From Phycisphaerae bacterium (GTDB lineage Bacteria; Planctomycetota; Phycisphaerae; Sedimentisphaerales; Anaerobacaceae), in NCBI GenBank assembly GCA_030619925.1, contig JAUXAL010000003.1, positions 1 through 64,000 of the forward strand: 64,000 nucleotides of DNA, read 5' to 3'. The translations under genes and the position numbers were made by a program. Of the stretch, positions 34,674-43,065 are shown piece after piece. The notes beneath the pieces were generated by a model. The model did no database searches and had not been told where the DNA came from. It was given only the letters and a program-made list of their open reading frames with translations. The stretch's first letter is position 1. Each line of letters opens with the position of its first letter.

Positions 34674-35009
34674 TTACACCGGTGCGTAAAAAACGTTCTT
34701 GTCACCCACTCTGAACATTACCGCGTATGTTCCCGCCGCCAGCGTTCCCTGCTGCAGAAATGATTCAGCCAAATTGACCGCCTGCGTCTGTTGGCCTATT
34801 TCAACCGGTAGTGAGCCTGCATCACCTATCATTACAGCGACGACATTATAGACATTGTACGACGAATTACTTTTGACCTTAATAGCCCACGCGGCCGCTC
34901 TGGCGCCAGGTGAAGTAACAACTGACACTTCCTGCGTCCCCTCAGAGCCCTCCCGGGCAAGTCTTTCCAGTAGTTGTTGACTATTTGTAATATTTGCTCC
35001 GTTGCCCAT
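34674..35009 (-). CDS. Phage-operon protein, unknown
   Basis: 111 residues from MGNGANITNSQQLLERLARE (AAAGGGGC upstream); an in-frame ATG at 35051 overlapping the previous gene is less likely. Predicted mostly beta (AWAIKVKSNSSYNVYNVVAV, GTYAVMFRVGDKNVFYAPV). It starts 5 bases after the hub-like gene. It is a probable minor structural protein; no family recognised. Confidence 0.65.
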   Translation of the reverse strand: MGNGANITNSQQLLERLAREGSEGTQEVSVVTSPGARAAAWAIKVKSNSSYNVYNVVAVMIGDAGSLPVEIGQQTQAVNLAESFLQQGTLAAGTYAVMFRVGDKNVFYAPV

Positions 35010-35014
35010 AATTC

Positions 35015-36844
35015 TCAGCCCCTTTGTCGAACGATTTTCAAATTCGTACACTGCTTTTCAAAATTCATTTGCACTCGCTCTATCCAGCTTCTGCTTCGGC
35101 TATCGCTCATGCAGGCTAACAGGTCTCTGCTCTCAGGGCTTGTGGTCACTCTGTCGCCGATTCTGTAATCAAACACAAGATATGGCGTCTGTATATCGAC
35201 GGTCTCAACAACCTCAGACGAGGCTGCCGCCCTGTGACGGACAAACTCATACAGAGCATCAGAATCATCGACTTCGTCCGGCTCACCGAGCGCCTCATTG
35301 CTGGCTCCTGCAAAGATACTCCAGTCTGAAACCTTGCGATATTTGAACTGACGAGGTAGTGTAATTATATGCTCAACCACAGGAGCTGTTGAATTGACCG
35401 GACCATCAGCAACCACGCAACTTAATCTCTCATCGCTAACTACCGATGCGGTTATCCTGAATTTCAACACTCCTTTCAGAGCGGCTACCCAGGTGTCGAC
35501 GTCGAGCTGGTCGCTGCTTAGCCACACTCCACACTCATCGAGCAGGATATTAAAAGCATGAAGATACTGCCACCAATGCAAGCCGTTATCAAACGACACC
35601 TGCAGAAAATAACCCAGCGACTTTTCCTGTTTGTCAGTGGTTAGGGTCGGCCGGAAGCGCCTACGACGATGAGCAAAATTACTGCTCTGGAAAATCTTCG
35701 AAAAGTCAAACGCATCACCCTGATTATACGGAGCGCCACTATAGTGGCCCGCCTCGTTTAGACACCATTTGCGATACACATCTTTTACCTGATAGAAATC
35801 GGGATTGGTCGAAGGCGAGAATTTATCGTAGTTGGTATCCTCAAGGCCTCCGTCCCAGGCTTTTACCAACTCGAAGGTTGCTTCATAAACTTTAAAGTCA
35901 CCCTGGCCAATATACTTGTGCGTTACGGGAAATAAATTTTTTTTACTGTGTAAACCTACTATATTTGTTTTTGAGATGCTGAACTGCTCGCCGGATCGCT
36001 GACAATTCAACTCAACTGTTCTGCCTGTACCATCCTTATAGAACACAATCGCCTGGCCAGGGCCGGTCGGCACAAGGCGGGGAACAAATTTGAACCTCAA
36101 GCCGATCCTCTCACAGCACCGGTGCAGGGCTTCTGCCAGATTTAACCCCGTGACGTCGAGGTCGCGAACCGTCTGGTTCTCGGTCAACGCCCGCAGTTGC
36201 TCAATGCCCGGCGTTTGTAATTTGTTGCTCAGCAAATATTCACATAGCAAATAATCAATTACTTCTGCATAACTCCAGAGCTTGCCTTGCAACGGCTCGG
36301 CACAAAAAGTTGTATAACTCTTGCCGTTAAATTTTGTCGGGCTGAGACTAGCATTGGCCCTGCCATCCGGATTAAATACGGTATCGAGACTAGCCAAGAA
36401 CACACTTGAGCCATCTGCTTTTGCCATGCGCTGGCCATAGGTCGAAACTCGCTTTAGATTTGCGCTGAAATCCCTCGCTACAATTTCCACCGCTTCACCA
36501 TCGAGCCCCAGCCTTGTCTCAATGCCTTCTATTTGGCCATCAAAGATTAGAAAGCTAAAAACCGCTACGCCGGGTGCAGTGCCATTGTAAACCTGTCGAA
36601 TGCAAATGGATTTCCCCATAGCAAATAAAGTCTCAATCTCTTCAACAGCTGTTAAGCTGGCGCCCGGGTACGCAGCGGGATTGTAAGCTAATCTGGCCCA
36701 GCTAAACTCCGGCCAGCCACTACGCACAATCTCTATCGGCTCCAGCACGGGACACAACCTCCCGCCGAGCAAAATTGAAACAGTCGCTGCGGGAAGTGCC
36801 AGTTGTGTTTGTGCTGATTGGAAAAAGTCGATTCTGTTAGACAT
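35015..36844 (-). CDS. Tail hub/baseplate-like protein
   Basis: 609 residues. The N-terminal part (VSILLGGRLCPVLEPIEIVRSGWPEFSWARLAYNP, then VFSFLIFDGQIEGIETRLGLDGEAVEIVARDFSANLKRV) resembles the beta-barrel core of phage tail hub or late-control-D-like proteins, which attach tail tube to baseplate. EALHRCCERIGLRFKFVPRL near 245 is a typical hub helix. It is the largest gene of the operon, where a hub is expected. Assignment is by pattern, without a search. Confidence 0.55.
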   Translation of the reverse strand: MSNRIDFFQSAQTQLALPAATVSILLGGRLCPVLEPIEIVRSGWPEFSWARLAYNPAAYPGASLTAVEEIETLFAMGKSICIRQVYNGTAPGVAVFSFLIFDGQIEGIETRLGLDGEAVEIVARDFSANLKRVSTYGQRMAKADGSSVFLASLDTVFNPDGRANASLSPTKFNGKSYTTFCAEPLQGKLWSYAEVIDYLLCEYLLSNKLQTPGIEQLRALTENQTVRDLDVTGLNLAEALHRCCERIGLRFKFVPRLVPTGPGQAIVFYKDGTGRTVELNCQRSGEQFSISKTNIVGLHSKKNLFPVTHKYIGQGDFKVYEATFELVKAWDGGLEDTNYDKFSPSTNPDFYQVKDVYRKWCLNEAGHYSGAPYNQGDAFDFSKIFQSSNFAHRRRRFRPTLTTDKQEKSLGYFLQVSFDNGLHWWQYLHAFNILLDECGVWLSSDQLDVDTWVAALKGVLKFRITASVVSDERLSCVVADGPVNSTAPVVEHIITLPRQFKYRKVSDWSIFAGASNEALGEPDEVDDSDALYEFVRHRAAASSEVVETVDIQTPYLVFDYRIGDRVTTSPESRDLLACMSDSRSRSWIERVQMNFEKQCTNLKIVRQRG

Positions 36845-36913
36845 ATCTCGTATCTCTCGTCTCAGTGCTCGATTCGCGAATCTCTTCTTTTACGAGCATC
36901 CAGTATCAATGCT

Positions 36914-38506
36914 TCAGACAGTTTCAGTACTCAAAATGTCGATTGCATCCGGATTTGTGGTATCAAGCTGAATTTTTAACTGCGCTGAAGAACTATTCTC
37001 TACGCCATCTGCATCTTCAGCCCTTATAGTGAACAAGTATCCGCCTGCGCCGAGTGCGCCACTTTGGTAGCTGTAAAACCTTCGTCTCTCATAACTGATT
37101 TTTGCGAGGGGGTTTTCATAGTCGATTTGCCCCATCCCGCCATCATAATAAACATTGAAACACACTGGCTGCGACTTTTGTTCGAGGGGGCAATAGAACC
37201 AGACAAGCTGTATCTTATTGCCGTTCACTTGTTCGGCCTTTGAACTAAAAATATTACTCGGCTGTGGCTTTTCCAGTTCACCGTTTGCATCTATTGAAAC
37301 CTTCGCCGCAGCAGTTAAGGTAAGTTCCTGATAGCCACAGTTGCTGAACCGACGAATAACATAAAAATACGTTGAACTGCTGTTGTGCGGAATGTAGCTG
37401 GGCGGCGAGATCTCGCAAGCATTCTGCTCGGCCACAGTCAATATGTTCGTAAAATCTATTCGCTCCATACTGGGCCCGCGATAGAGCACAGAGCAGCCAG
37501 CAACACGAACCCAGAACCAACCCAAACTCAGGGTCGTACCCAGCTTAAAAGCATTGGCGGCCATACCATTAAAAAGTGCTTCTCTTAACCAACTCCTTTC
37601 TATTTCCAGTGAGCTTTCTTCGCCACGAATTGAATTTAGTAGTGCCGCGACATTAGATTTGCTTGCTACAGTTCCATCGGCTTTTCGGATTGCTTTTGCT
37701 GTTGCGCTTAGGGACGATAAAGCCGTCAAAGTGCCCACAAGATTAACGATTGGGCCACCTATCAATCCCGGCCTGATCGCCCTTTCAAACATACAAAACG
37801 GCTCTCGGTGGAGTTGGGCAATGTCTACGGAGGATAGAACACGATTCCATACACAAATATACTCTATTTTGCCATCAAATGGTCGATGAGTAATAACCCC
37901 TGTGCTTGCATTACCAATCAGTACGTTAGAAGTTGCAGCAAAAAGGGAATTTGGTATAACTCCAGTTAAAGCACCATTATCTAAAATTCCGTTCTTATAA
38001 AAATCCAAAGTTAAGTTTATACCATCAAAAACACCCGCGATTGTTATCCATTCACCTAAAGTTAAAGGTGCTGTTCCCTGACGGTAAATATCATTAGCAC
38101 CTGTACTACTAATATCAAAATAAGGATTACTACCATTAAGAGATGCTACTAATTTCCATTGTCTATCGTTGACTCCAACACTCTCCCATTTACTGGCTAC
38201 TGTTGGATACTGAGCAGCGATAGACTCTAGCCTTATTTTTGCTATGACAGTTAATTGATTTGTAATCTGAAATGCCGGTCCACAATCTATGTAGTCATCA
38301 TCTCCCGCCTCAAAATCAATAGCTGACTTGTTATCCCCTTGAATCCAAATTGGTGTATTTACAAATGTCCCTGTATTTCTATGACCGCTCGAATCAAAAA
38401 TTTTCTTTCCCGTACCCTCATTCATTGACCAGCAACCGACCAGACCCCGAGCAAGTGGATGGCTTGTATTGAGTAAAGTTCCTCTTGTTGGTTTAAGCAG
38501 TGGCAT
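36914..38506 (-). CDS. LamG/concanavalin-like phage structural protein
   Basis: 530 residues. Residues about 15-235 form a LamG-type jelly roll (LARGLVGCWSMNEGTGKKIFDSSGHRNTGTF, EYICVWNRVLSSVDIAQLHREP), common in phage tail fibres and adhesins. The C-terminal half contains VYYDGGMGQIDYENPL and GGYLFTIRAEDADGVENSSSA, a module shared with the protein at 41063-41854. It overlaps the preceding gene by 14 bases. Likely receptor- or glycan-binding. Confidence 0.75.
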   Translation of the reverse strand: MPLLKPTRGTLLNTSHPLARGLVGCWSMNEGTGKKIFDSSGHRNTGTFVNTPIWIQGDNKSAIDFEAGDDDYIDCGPAFQITNQLTVIAKIRLESIAAQYPTVASKWESVGVNDRQWKLVASLNGSNPYFDISSTGANDIYRQGTAPLTLGEWITIAGVFDGINLTLDFYKNGILDNGALTGVIPNSLFAATSNVLIGNASTGVITHRPFDGKIEYICVWNRVLSSVDIAQLHREPFCMFERAIRPGLIGGPIVNLVGTLTALSSLSATAKAIRKADGTVASKSNVAALLNSIRGEESSLEIERSWLREALFNGMAANAFKLGTTLSLGWFWVRVAGCSVLYRGPSMERIDFTNILTVAEQNACEISPPSYIPHNSSSTYFYVIRRFSNCGYQELTLTAAAKVSIDANGELEKPQPSNIFSSKAEQVNGNKIQLVWFYCPLEQKSQPVCFNVYYDGGMGQIDYENPLAKISYERRRFYSYQSGALGAGGYLFTIRAEDADGVENSSSAQLKIQLDTTNPDAIDILSTETV

Positions 38507-38828
38507 TTAGAGTTATTCCATAAAATTTGTGCTCAAAGTTATACTGGTCGTTGTAATCGGTCTTGGCATTCTGCCAGTTAGCTTTAATTGCAGCAGCAAT
38601 CTCAGCTTGGGTCTGGGTGCTCAAAACTACTATATTTTTTGTGATTTCCACCAGCGTACCAGCAGCGAGGGCGTCAATTTCAGTCTGTTGAAGTTGACTC
38701 GCTATTGAACTTTCCCGCGTCGGCACAATCCCAGTTTTATGACTATCTATTGGAATATGGTAAATAAGGTGAGCCTTGCCCTTCCCAGATTCCGATTGAC
38801 TAATCTTGCCAATATGAATATCTGCCAT
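38493..38828 (-). CDS. Small phage-operon protein, unknown
   Basis: 111 residues beginning MADIHIGKISQSESGKGKAHLIYHIPIDSHKTG. It has a TLVEITKNIVVLSTQTQAEIAAAIKANW helix near the C-terminus. AAGGAGG precedes the start. Similar small proteins accompany phage tail genes, but I do not recognise the family. It overlaps the LamG gene start. Confidence 0.7.
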   Translation of the reverse strand: MADIHIGKISQSESGKGKAHLIYHIPIDSHKTGIVPTRESSIASQLQQTEIDALAAGTLVEITKNIVVLSTQTQAEIAAAIKANWQNAKTDYNDQYNFEHKFYGITLNATA

Positions 38829-38837
38829 TTCGCCTCC

Positions 38838-39230
38838 TTATGTCGATTGATAGTTCCAGCACTGGACATAGGCTCTTGCATCGTGGCCATCGGTCGAGCC
38901 GGTCTGCTGGAAGCCCAGCCTGAAATGAGCTAAATCCTTAATGATGAAACTTAGCTGCTGTGGGTCGACGCTCTTGTCGCCCTGCATTTCCCAGATAGGC
39001 GTATCGTCATAGTTGGTGCCATCAAGAGAGCCGTAAAGCTTGATTTTTACTTCATCCGTAGGCGTGGCATCGTAGTTGATTTCGACAATGACATGAGCAC
39101 CTTCATAACCATTCGTCTCCAGATCTACGTCTGCCGAATATTCTTCCGTAGTTCCCGAAAGCGTCGTGTATCCATCACCGCTACCTTCAATTTGCGTTTG
39201 TGCCGCCCAGTTTTTCTTGATTGTTGCCAT
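38838..39230 (-). CDS. Phage structural protein, beta-sandwich
   Basis: 130 residues. The middle (GYEGAHVIVEINYDATPTDEVKIKLYGSLDGTNYDDTPIWEM, then LSFIIKDLAHFRLGFQQTGS) matches a small beta-sandwich protein often seen among phage tail/decoration genes. GAGG precedes the start. Function inferred from position. Confidence 0.7.
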   Translation of the reverse strand: MATIKKNWAAQTQIEGSGDGYTTLSGTTEEYSADVDLETNGYEGAHVIVEINYDATPTDEVKIKLYGSLDGTNYDDTPIWEMQGDKSVDPQQLSFIIKDLAHFRLGFQQTGSTDGHDARAYVQCWNYQST

Positions 39231-39242
39231 CGATTAACCTCC

Positions 39243-39638
39243 TTAATCTAATGATACATCCAAATCACCTGCTGCAAATTTCGCCACGTCCCCACTGCCG
39301 ATAGCCTTAGATGCGCTTAACGCCCCGTGAGCTAACATATTGTCGCCTGTCGCAGCATCGAACAGAGCAAAGTGGGTTATCGTTCCCCAACTGCCGGTTG
39401 CTTCGGGAAAGGTAATATCATTAGCATTATCAAGTGCACCACCGGATGCAACGTTCCAGTCGGCGGCCAGGGTTGAAACTCGCGCGTAAGCATTGCCGGT
39501 CGGCTCAGCTAACCCTGAACCATCATCGGTCGGGTCTGCCGTCGATAGCCCCACATAAATCGTAGGCGGTGTATAACTACCCTTGCCAAAAATATGGTCT
39601 AAAATCTCATTCTCCCAATAATCTGCGAAACTGCCCAT
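39243..39638 (-). CDS. Phage tail fibre/structural-like protein
   Basis: 131 residues from MGSFADYWENEILDHIFGKGSYTPPTIYVGLSTADPT (GGAGATAC upstream). The sequence from PPTIYVGLSTADP to TITHFALFDAATGDNMLAHGAL is a recurrent small phage structural family, usually annotated as tail fibre or hypothetical phage protein. Partner genes on both sides are also structural. Confidence 0.75.
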   Translation of the reverse strand: MGSFADYWENEILDHIFGKGSYTPPTIYVGLSTADPTDDGSGLAEPTGNAYARVSTLAADWNVASGGALDNANDITFPEATGSWGTITHFALFDAATGDNMLAHGALSASKAIGSGDVAKFAAGDLDVSLD

Positions 39639-39669
39639 TTTGTATCTCCTCAATTTTCATAGTTTTTTG

Positions 39670-40125
39670 TCAGCTCGGCGTCCTTGTGATAGTCGCTTCA
39701 ACGTCGGTAGGGGTATGAGTCAAAAGCACCGTTTGCCCATCGTCATCGTAATATCTGATTTCTCCGGTCGATTTGTTCTGGACGGCCTTGTTGGCAAGCA
39801 ACTTGTCAGCAGTCACTTCGCCTACCCCAGACCATACGACTTCGCTACTTCCTATAAGGCTATCACCATCAGCAGGATTAGCTCCGGCCTGCAAAAATAC
39901 CTGAACAGAATATCTACCTGCAGGGATATTAGCGTCAAAGTTACCCACATACCGGCTGCCACTCTTGTCTGTAAGGGATATATCGTAATCATCCATAGCA
40001 TGGCCGCCTGTCCCCCAAGCCTCAAAGACTTGCCCTCCAACATACCAGACTTCTCCCGCACTGTTACGAACAACAGCATAAAGCGTATTGCCAGAGGCGT
40101 AATCTATATATATTTCATTTGCCAT
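39670..40125 (-). CDS. Phage-operon protein with Ig-like/beta fold
   Basis: 151 residues. Predicted beta-rich (LYAVVRNSAGEVWYVGGQVFEAW, GRYSVQVFLQAGANPADGD) with a C-terminal segment IRYYDDDGQTVLLTHTP found in phage tail-associated proteins. It starts one base after the stop of a 16-codon ORF (TGAGATG), so its translation may be coupled to that ORF. Confidence 0.7.
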   Translation of the reverse strand: MANEIYIDYASGNTLYAVVRNSAGEVWYVGGQVFEAWGTGGHAMDDYDISLTDKSGSRYVGNFDANIPAGRYSVQVFLQAGANPADGDSLIGSSEVVWSGVGEVTADKLLANKAVQNKSTGEIRYYDDDGQTVLLTHTPTDVEATITRTPS

Positions 40126-40126
40126 C

Positions 40127-40177
40127 TCAGACTCCTACACTCAACAACTCTTCCAGAGTTACTACATCGATAAGCAT
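40127..40177 (-). CDS. Putative 16-residue coupled peptide in the phage operon
   Basis: ATG at 40177 behind a very strong AGGAGGTG site; the peptide is MLIDVVTLEELLSVGV, and its TGA is followed by G and the ATG of the next gene. It fills the only gap between two structural genes. The ribosome binding site is the main support; it may serve only to couple translation. Confidence 0.45.
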   Translation of the reverse strand: MLIDVVTLEELLSVGV

Positions 40178-40179
40178 AC

Positions 40180-40968
40180 TTACACCTCCTCTGTCCAGGT
40201 CCCGTTCTTAGCAATGGTTGCCCAATCGCCGTTGGAATCGGCCACCAAGCTAAGACACTCACCAATTGCATCAGCGGATTTGTACTTGCCTGCCGTTTGG
40301 CCGCTGTCATCTCGGATAGTTCCCGTGCCAGGGTCAACCCGCAACTCGTAAGCCGCCTGGACAGCAAAGCTAAATACTGTCCCCGCAGGCGCCGAGGTAG
40401 GCAGTGTAAGCGTAACTGTCCCGGTGGCGCCGAGGTTGCTGTGAACACTGCCAGATTCCGCAGCCGTAAGCGTATCATCACTGGTATGCGCCTCGATAGT
40501 CTTCTTTACCCCACCAGCCCCGTACGGCATCACAATATTATGACCTGCTCTGCAATCGGTTATTGACTCGATATTCCCGCCGGAGGTGCTTACTATTGCC
40601 AGCCGAATATGCGGTGCAGCTGTCATATCAGGAAAACTGTTGTATTCGTTGGTTACAAGACTACCGGACGAATCCAGATAGATGTAAATATTTTGCTTAT
40701 CATCCGCTAAAGTGTTGCCCGACGAGCCTTCATAGCTTATCAGTTCCGTACCTAACCAGAACTTGCCCGGCTTTACACCAATGTCAAGACCGCCTTCATC
40801 ATAGGCCCTCAAGTCATTCGCCCGCCGCGTGGCCAGCAACAACCGATACAGAAATTTCCGAAACTCCAAATAATAAGGTGCCGTACCGGTTGCTATATAC
40901 TCAACACCGGTCTCGCTGTCAGACTGTATGTTTAACAACTCATTGTCAGATGGATACACTTCAGCCAT
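40180..40968 (-). CDS. Phage structural protein, tail fibre-like
   Basis: 262 residues. An N-terminal helical part (EFRKFLYRLLLATRRANDLRAYDEGGLDIGVKPGKFWLG) is followed by a repetitive beta region (NLGATGTVTLTLPTSAPAGTVFSFAVQAAYELRVDPGTGTIRDDSGQTAGKY), a pattern typical of phage fibre or decoration proteins. AAAGGAGAG precedes the ATG. Confidence 0.7.
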   Translation of the reverse strand: MAEVYPSDNELLNIQSDSETGVEYIATGTAPYYLEFRKFLYRLLLATRRANDLRAYDEGGLDIGVKPGKFWLGTELISYEGSSGNTLADDKQNIYIYLDSSGSLVTNEYNSFPDMTAAPHIRLAIVSTSGGNIESITDCRAGHNIVMPYGAGGVKKTIEAHTSDDTLTAAESGSVHSNLGATGTVTLTLPTSAPAGTVFSFAVQAAYELRVDPGTGTIRDDSGQTAGKYKSADAIGECLSLVADSNGDWATIAKNGTWTEEV

Positions 40969-41062
40969 AATACTCTCCTTTAGCCGTAATTGTCATTCCT
41001 GCGAAGCTTGCCCCCGCGACGGCGCCGAGCAGGAATCCATTTATTCTTCCTATCGCTGTACG

Positions 41063-41854
41063 CTAAACGCTATCCGCTATTTTGAGCACTAATTGATTCG
41101 CCTGTTTATCAAACAAAGAAATGCTCACCTTTTCAGCCGGTTTTGCCGCCGGTGTCACCGTGATGGGACCGGTTTCGCTGACGCTGCTTTCATTGCCTGC
41201 TTCGTCAGCAGTCTTGACAGCAAATTTGTAAACGCCAGCGGACAGAGGTGGGCTTGTCCATTCAATCGTATCAGCATCAAGACCGAACTGATCGTTGCTG
41301 AAACTGCCCTTTCCAAACCCTACCCCCGCCGCCCAGTCTAACCCGAAATCACCAACGCCGAATCTACTCATTCCGAACCCCGCTTTATCCTGCCAGGCCA
41401 GCCAGATTCTTATCGGCGAATCAGTCAGCGGCTTGTCGTAATCAATTTCACCCGTACCATTGTCAAAGTAGATTTCAGCAGTTGCACCAATCGGCAAATT
41501 CTGGCTCCGCAACAAACTTATTCTCACACGTCCACTGTCAGCCGGTGATGGAGCAATCTCATTATTAAAATCAGTACCCGCCTGCTCGGCCTCCACGGCA
41601 AAGACTTCGATCCGAACCGCTGACTCGAAAGAGGTAGGTATCGGAACAATCATTTGTCTTTGCTGACTGTCAACAGTTACCCCTGCATATTGGCCGTTGA
41701 CATAAACCTGATAGAACATATCGCTTAAGTTTGCCTCGGCAGACCACTTTACCAAAGCTATTCGTGGGATTCCGGCACACTCACCGTTTGCCCAAATACC
41801 AGCGGGCAATTCAAACGCTCTAACCTCTTCTATCCCACTGCTGATAAGTCCCAT
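41063..41854 (-). CDS. Phage protein with fibronectin-like modules
   Basis: 263 residues. It contains a fibronectin type III-like segment (residues about 30-110) and a second module, AEIYFDNGTGEIDYDKPL through LSAGVYKFAVKTADEAGNESS, that is also present in the LamG protein at 36914-38506. Gly/Phe-rich FGMSRFGVGDFGLDWAAGVGFGKG lies between. Probable tail or fibre component. GGAAGAAAG upstream of the ATG. Confidence 0.65.
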   Translation of the reverse strand: MGLISSGIEEVRAFELPAGIWANGECAGIPRIALVKWSAEANLSDMFYQVYVNGQYAGVTVDSQQRQMIVPIPTSFESAVRIEVFAVEAEQAGTDFNNEIAPSPADSGRVRISLLRSQNLPIGATAEIYFDNGTGEIDYDKPLTDSPIRIWLAWQDKAGFGMSRFGVGDFGLDWAAGVGFGKGSFSNDQFGLDADTIEWTSPPLSAGVYKFAVKTADEAGNESSVSETGPITVTPAAKPAEKVSISLFDKQANQLVLKIADSV

Positions 41855-41889
41855 TACTACTTTCTTCCTTTTCTATCCGCTATACGCTA

Positions 41890-42255
41890 TTAAACCAACT
41901 GCGTATAAACGATTTCATAATCGACGACTATACCGCCGCCTGCCCGCTCTTTGCTCACCTTGAAAACATCCATCCGAAGATTATCAAATTCTTCACCGCT
42001 ACCGGTTACCAGCGTGTGCGTATCGCCGTCCATATACGCCGATATCGCGCTGATTCTGTCATTCATCTGCGATCGGCTTTTTGCCCGCAGCACGCCTCTC
42101 TGTTTTATCTTCCTGACGCGTCTGCCCAGATCAACACTGAGCACACCGTCCAGTCCCAACACCGCTTTTTCCATCGAGTCCCGTCTGAAACTACCTGGCT
42201 CGATTTCCAGCTGCTGCTCGTCAAACAGATTTTGTCCATCTAAAGTTAAACCCAT
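41890..42255 (-). CDS. Phage head-tail or tail protein, unknown
   Basis: 121 residues from MGLTLDGQNLFDEQQLEIEPGSFRRDSMEKAVLGLDGVLSVDLG; a TTG start would add seven residues encoded in a repeat. The pattern with SRSQMNDRISAISAYMDGDTHTLVTGSGEEFDNLRMD is like small phage tail completion proteins. Assignment by position. Confidence 0.6.
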   Translation of the reverse strand: MGLTLDGQNLFDEQQLEIEPGSFRRDSMEKAVLGLDGVLSVDLGRRVRKIKQRGVLRAKSRSQMNDRISAISAYMDGDTHTLVTGSGEEFDNLRMDVFKVSKERAGGGIVVDYEIVYTQLV

Positions 42256-42286
42256 GTAGAATTTCCCAATCTGCAATTATCAATTA

Positions 42287-42943
42287 TCAGTCCCGCACTA
42301 ACCTTCCAGACGCCCCGAACTTGGTGACATCAGCCACCCCATCGGAGCCGACATCGATACTTAGCCGACACCGCTCTCTTGCTCTGGCAAAAAGCGTCTG
42401 ATAATGCAGACTCTTCTTCCAGAAATTCTCGTCTTTGGCTTTACTGGCTAACATCGCATACACACTTGAGATGGCAGCAAAGACCGACGCCCGTTTTAAG
42501 ACGTCTGTATCCAGAACATCTTCCACATCTATGTCGCTTGCAGGATTACCCGGCTTGATACCGAAGTATTCAGTCAACTGAAAGCCAACTTCACTGACCT
42601 GTGGTCCAAACGTGCTGACGCGGTAGGATATATTAGTCGCTGCCGGCGGTGCTACGGCTGTGTCATCTGAATCCGACCTGACTACGGAAACACTAAGCTG
42701 CGTTGCCGAATCCACGGAAACTATCTCATACGCCCCATCCAGTGCCCCATCTGCAGACTGCACGTATATAACCCCACCTGCCGAAACTTGTGCACTTACA
42801 AAATCAGCCCCGCTTGCGGTAAATGTCGTCCCACTAAGCACTCCGCCCGTCCCTGCAGCCAATACCTGCGACGGCAGATGCAATTCTCCGAACAACACCG
42901 GCTCGTATTTCAAAATATCCACATCATTTGAGAAACTAACCAT
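42287..42943 (-). CDS. Phage head completion-like protein
   Basis: 218 residues from MVSFSNDVDILKYEPVLFGEL (AAGGGAG upstream). A longer in-frame reading to 43018 passes through a terminator-like hairpin and is rejected. The middle is beta-rich (GTTFTASGADFVSAQVSAGGVIYVQ), the C-terminus helical (DTDVLKRASVFAAISSVYAMLASKAKDENFWKKSLHYQTLFARAR), as in connector/adaptor proteins. It is directly downstream of the capsid gene. Confidence 0.65.
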   Translation of the reverse strand: MVSFSNDVDILKYEPVLFGELHLPSQVLAAGTGGVLSGTTFTASGADFVSAQVSAGGVIYVQSADGALDGAYEIVSVDSATQLSVSVVRSDSDDTAVAPPAATNISYRVSTFGPQVSEVGFQLTEYFGIKPGNPASDIDVEDVLDTDVLKRASVFAAISSVYAMLASKAKDENFWKKSLHYQTLFARARERCRLSIDVGSDGVADVTKFGASGRLVRD

Positions 42944-42979
42944 TTCTTTTAGCTCCCTTCTCGTATAACAGGGCTCGTC

Positions 42980-43014
42980 GGGCGCCCAAAGAGCTGTTGT
43001 CCCTTTGGGCGCCC
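42980..43014 (-). terminator. 12-bp perfect hairpin between capsid and next gene
   Basis: GGGCGCCCAAAG (42980-42991) and CTTTGGGCGCCC (43003-43014), loop of 11 bases. There is no T tract on the minus strand, so it may attenuate transcription downstream of the highly needed capsid gene or stabilise its mRNA 3' end. Confidence 0.6.
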
Positions 43015-43020
43015 CCACCG

Positions 43021-43049
43021 AGACGTCCCGATTTATCGGGAATACGTCT
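43021..43049. repeat. TCCCGAT-ATCGGGA palindrome in the phage operon
   Basis: TCCCGAT (43026-43032) and ATCGGGA (43035-43041), flanked by AGACG and CGTCT. The same TCCCGAT-gt-ATCGGGA palindrome lies in frame inside the ParB-like gene (52293-52308). Confidence 0.7.
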
Positions 43050-43065
43050 GCTATAGCCCCGCAAT

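Noticed and set aside
42944..43018. Longer N-terminus of the head completion-like protein
   Set aside because: The extension translates the 12-bp hairpin behind the capsid gene, and a good ribosome binding site exists for the ATG at 42943.
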